From Bacteroidota bacterium (GTDB lineage: Bacteria; Bacteroidota; Bacteroidia; Chitinophagales; LD1), in NCBI GenBank assembly GCA_947457525.1, contig CANGXE010000088.1, positions 1 to 6,708 of the forward strand: 6,708 nt of DNA, written 5' to 3'. How positions within the stretch are numbered: position 1 is the first letter of the stretch; each line of letters starts with the position of its first letter. The notes under the pieces were generated by a model. That model was given only the letters and a program-made list of their open reading frames with translations. It was not told the DNA's origin and searched no databases. Shown here in pieces: positions 6,487 through 6,708 of the stretch. Position numbers and translations under genes: made by a program.

Positions 6487-6514
6487 CGAAAGTAGTGTAT
6501 CGCTCGATGCACAA
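6487..6514 (-). promoter_or_regulatory. Candidate promoter TTG-N17-TACTTTCG of the TraB/GumN gene
   Basis: On the minus strand TTG (6514-6512) is followed after 17 nt by TACTTTCG (6494-6487), one base off the Bacteroidota consensus TAnnTTTG, and 11 nt separate it from the ATG at 6475. This is the best-spaced candidate of that type in the window. It implies a leader of only about 5 nt and supports ATG 6475 over the upstream TTG start. Confidence 0.45.
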
Positions 6515-6575
6515 AAATTTCCCCCCTCATTTTCTATAAAATTGTCTATTTCGTGGCAGAATAAAAAACGACAGT

Positions 6576-6708
6576 GTGATAGTAATAGATGATGTGATAG
6601 TGAGTGACGATGTGGTGGAGCAACAGTTTGTGTGTGACCTGAATGCCTGCAAAGGCGAGTGTTGTATAGCCGGTGATTTTGGCGCACCGCTTGAAAAAAG
6701 TGAATTGG
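6576..6708 (+). CDS. DUF3109 family protein (YkgJ-like cysteine cluster), N-terminal part
   Basis: Only the first 44 codons are present; the frame runs off the right edge. From GTG 6576 the product opens (M/V)IVIDDVIVSDDVVEQ and continues with FVCDLNACKGECC and then GDFGAPLE, the conserved opening of DUF3109 proteins (PF11307), relatives of the YkgJ-type putative zinc- or iron-binding cluster proteins. Cys20, Cys25, Cys29 and Cys30 are the visible putative metal ligands. The exact function is unknown; the protein is expected to be cytoplasmic, as no signal peptide is seen. GTG is the only plausible start: the frame is open back to a TAA at 6537-6539, but no in-frame ATG exists in that stretch and family proteins start at about this point. 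The gene is divergent from the TraB/GumN gene across 100 bp, which includes a C6 run (6521-6526). I see no clear promoter for this direction. Confidence 0.85.
   Translation, partial: MIVIDDVIVSDDVVEQQFVCDLNACKGECCIAGDFGAPLEKSEL

Noticed and set aside
6521..6526. C6 homopolymer run as a possible phase-variation tract
   Set aside because: It lies outside both candidate promoter cores and both coding regions, and six bases is too short to support a claim from one sequence.
6472..6687. 71-codon minus-strand frame at the right edge
   Set aside because: It is opposite the DUF3109 start with its conserved cysteine cluster; its His-rich product is low complexity.
1..6708. Search for a new defence, mobile or RNA-based system
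   Set aside because: No repeats of array type, transposase, integrase, toxin-antitoxin pair, structured RNA or attachment site was seen; all long frames belong to recognisable families.

Overview
The window looks like ordinary chromosomal DNA from a member of the Bacteroidota. Supporting this are a TonB-dependent receptor with an N-terminal carboxypeptidase-regulatory-like repeat, signal peptides ending in SFAQ/SAQ, genes without Shine-Dalgarno sequences, candidate promoters of the TAnnTTTG type, a DUF3109 protein of the type common in this phylum, and lipocalin-like lipoproteins with a GTW motif. The genus cannot be named from the sequence alone. There is no tRNA, rRNA, CRISPR array, transposase or sign of recent transfer.

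Layout, left to right. Positions 1-1005 (minus) hold the N-terminal 335 residues of a six-pass membrane histidine kinase; its ATPase domain lies beyond the left edge. Directly upstream of its start codon is a strong hairpin terminator (1011-1042, minus) that ends the next gene, a 938-residue TonB-dependent receptor (1071-3887, minus). A 199-bp divergent intergenic region (3888-4086) carries candidate promoters for the receptor (leftward) and for a short, single-domain asparaginase-like protein (4087-4584, plus). After 47 bp come two tandem, paralogous lipocalin-like lipoproteins (4632-5042 and 5068-5553, plus), closed by a rho-independent terminator at 5573-5610. The U-tract of that terminator touches the stop codon of a convergent gene for a secreted TraB/GumN (TIKI-like) protein (5609-6475, minus). 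A 100-bp divergent region then leads to the first 44 codons of a DUF3109 (cysteine-cluster, YkgJ-like) protein that runs off the right edge (6576-6708, plus).

How the genes relate. The two lipoproteins very probably form a two-gene operon that arose by duplication. The receptor is a stand-alone outer-membrane transporter without a SusD partner, so it is more likely to import a small ligand (metal chelate, cofactor or similar) than glycans; the ligand cannot be read from the sequence. The kinase lies in the same direction as the receptor and could be reached by readthrough of the terminator, but nothing shows a functional link. The asparaginase-like, TraB/GumN and DUF3109 genes look like independent single-gene units.

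I found no convincing new multi-gene system. The points most worth a second look are the terminator abutting the kinase start codon, the one-domain asparaginase with a possible leaderless start, the unequal lipoprotein duplication, and a shared TAnTTTCG promoter-like element in front of three transcription units.
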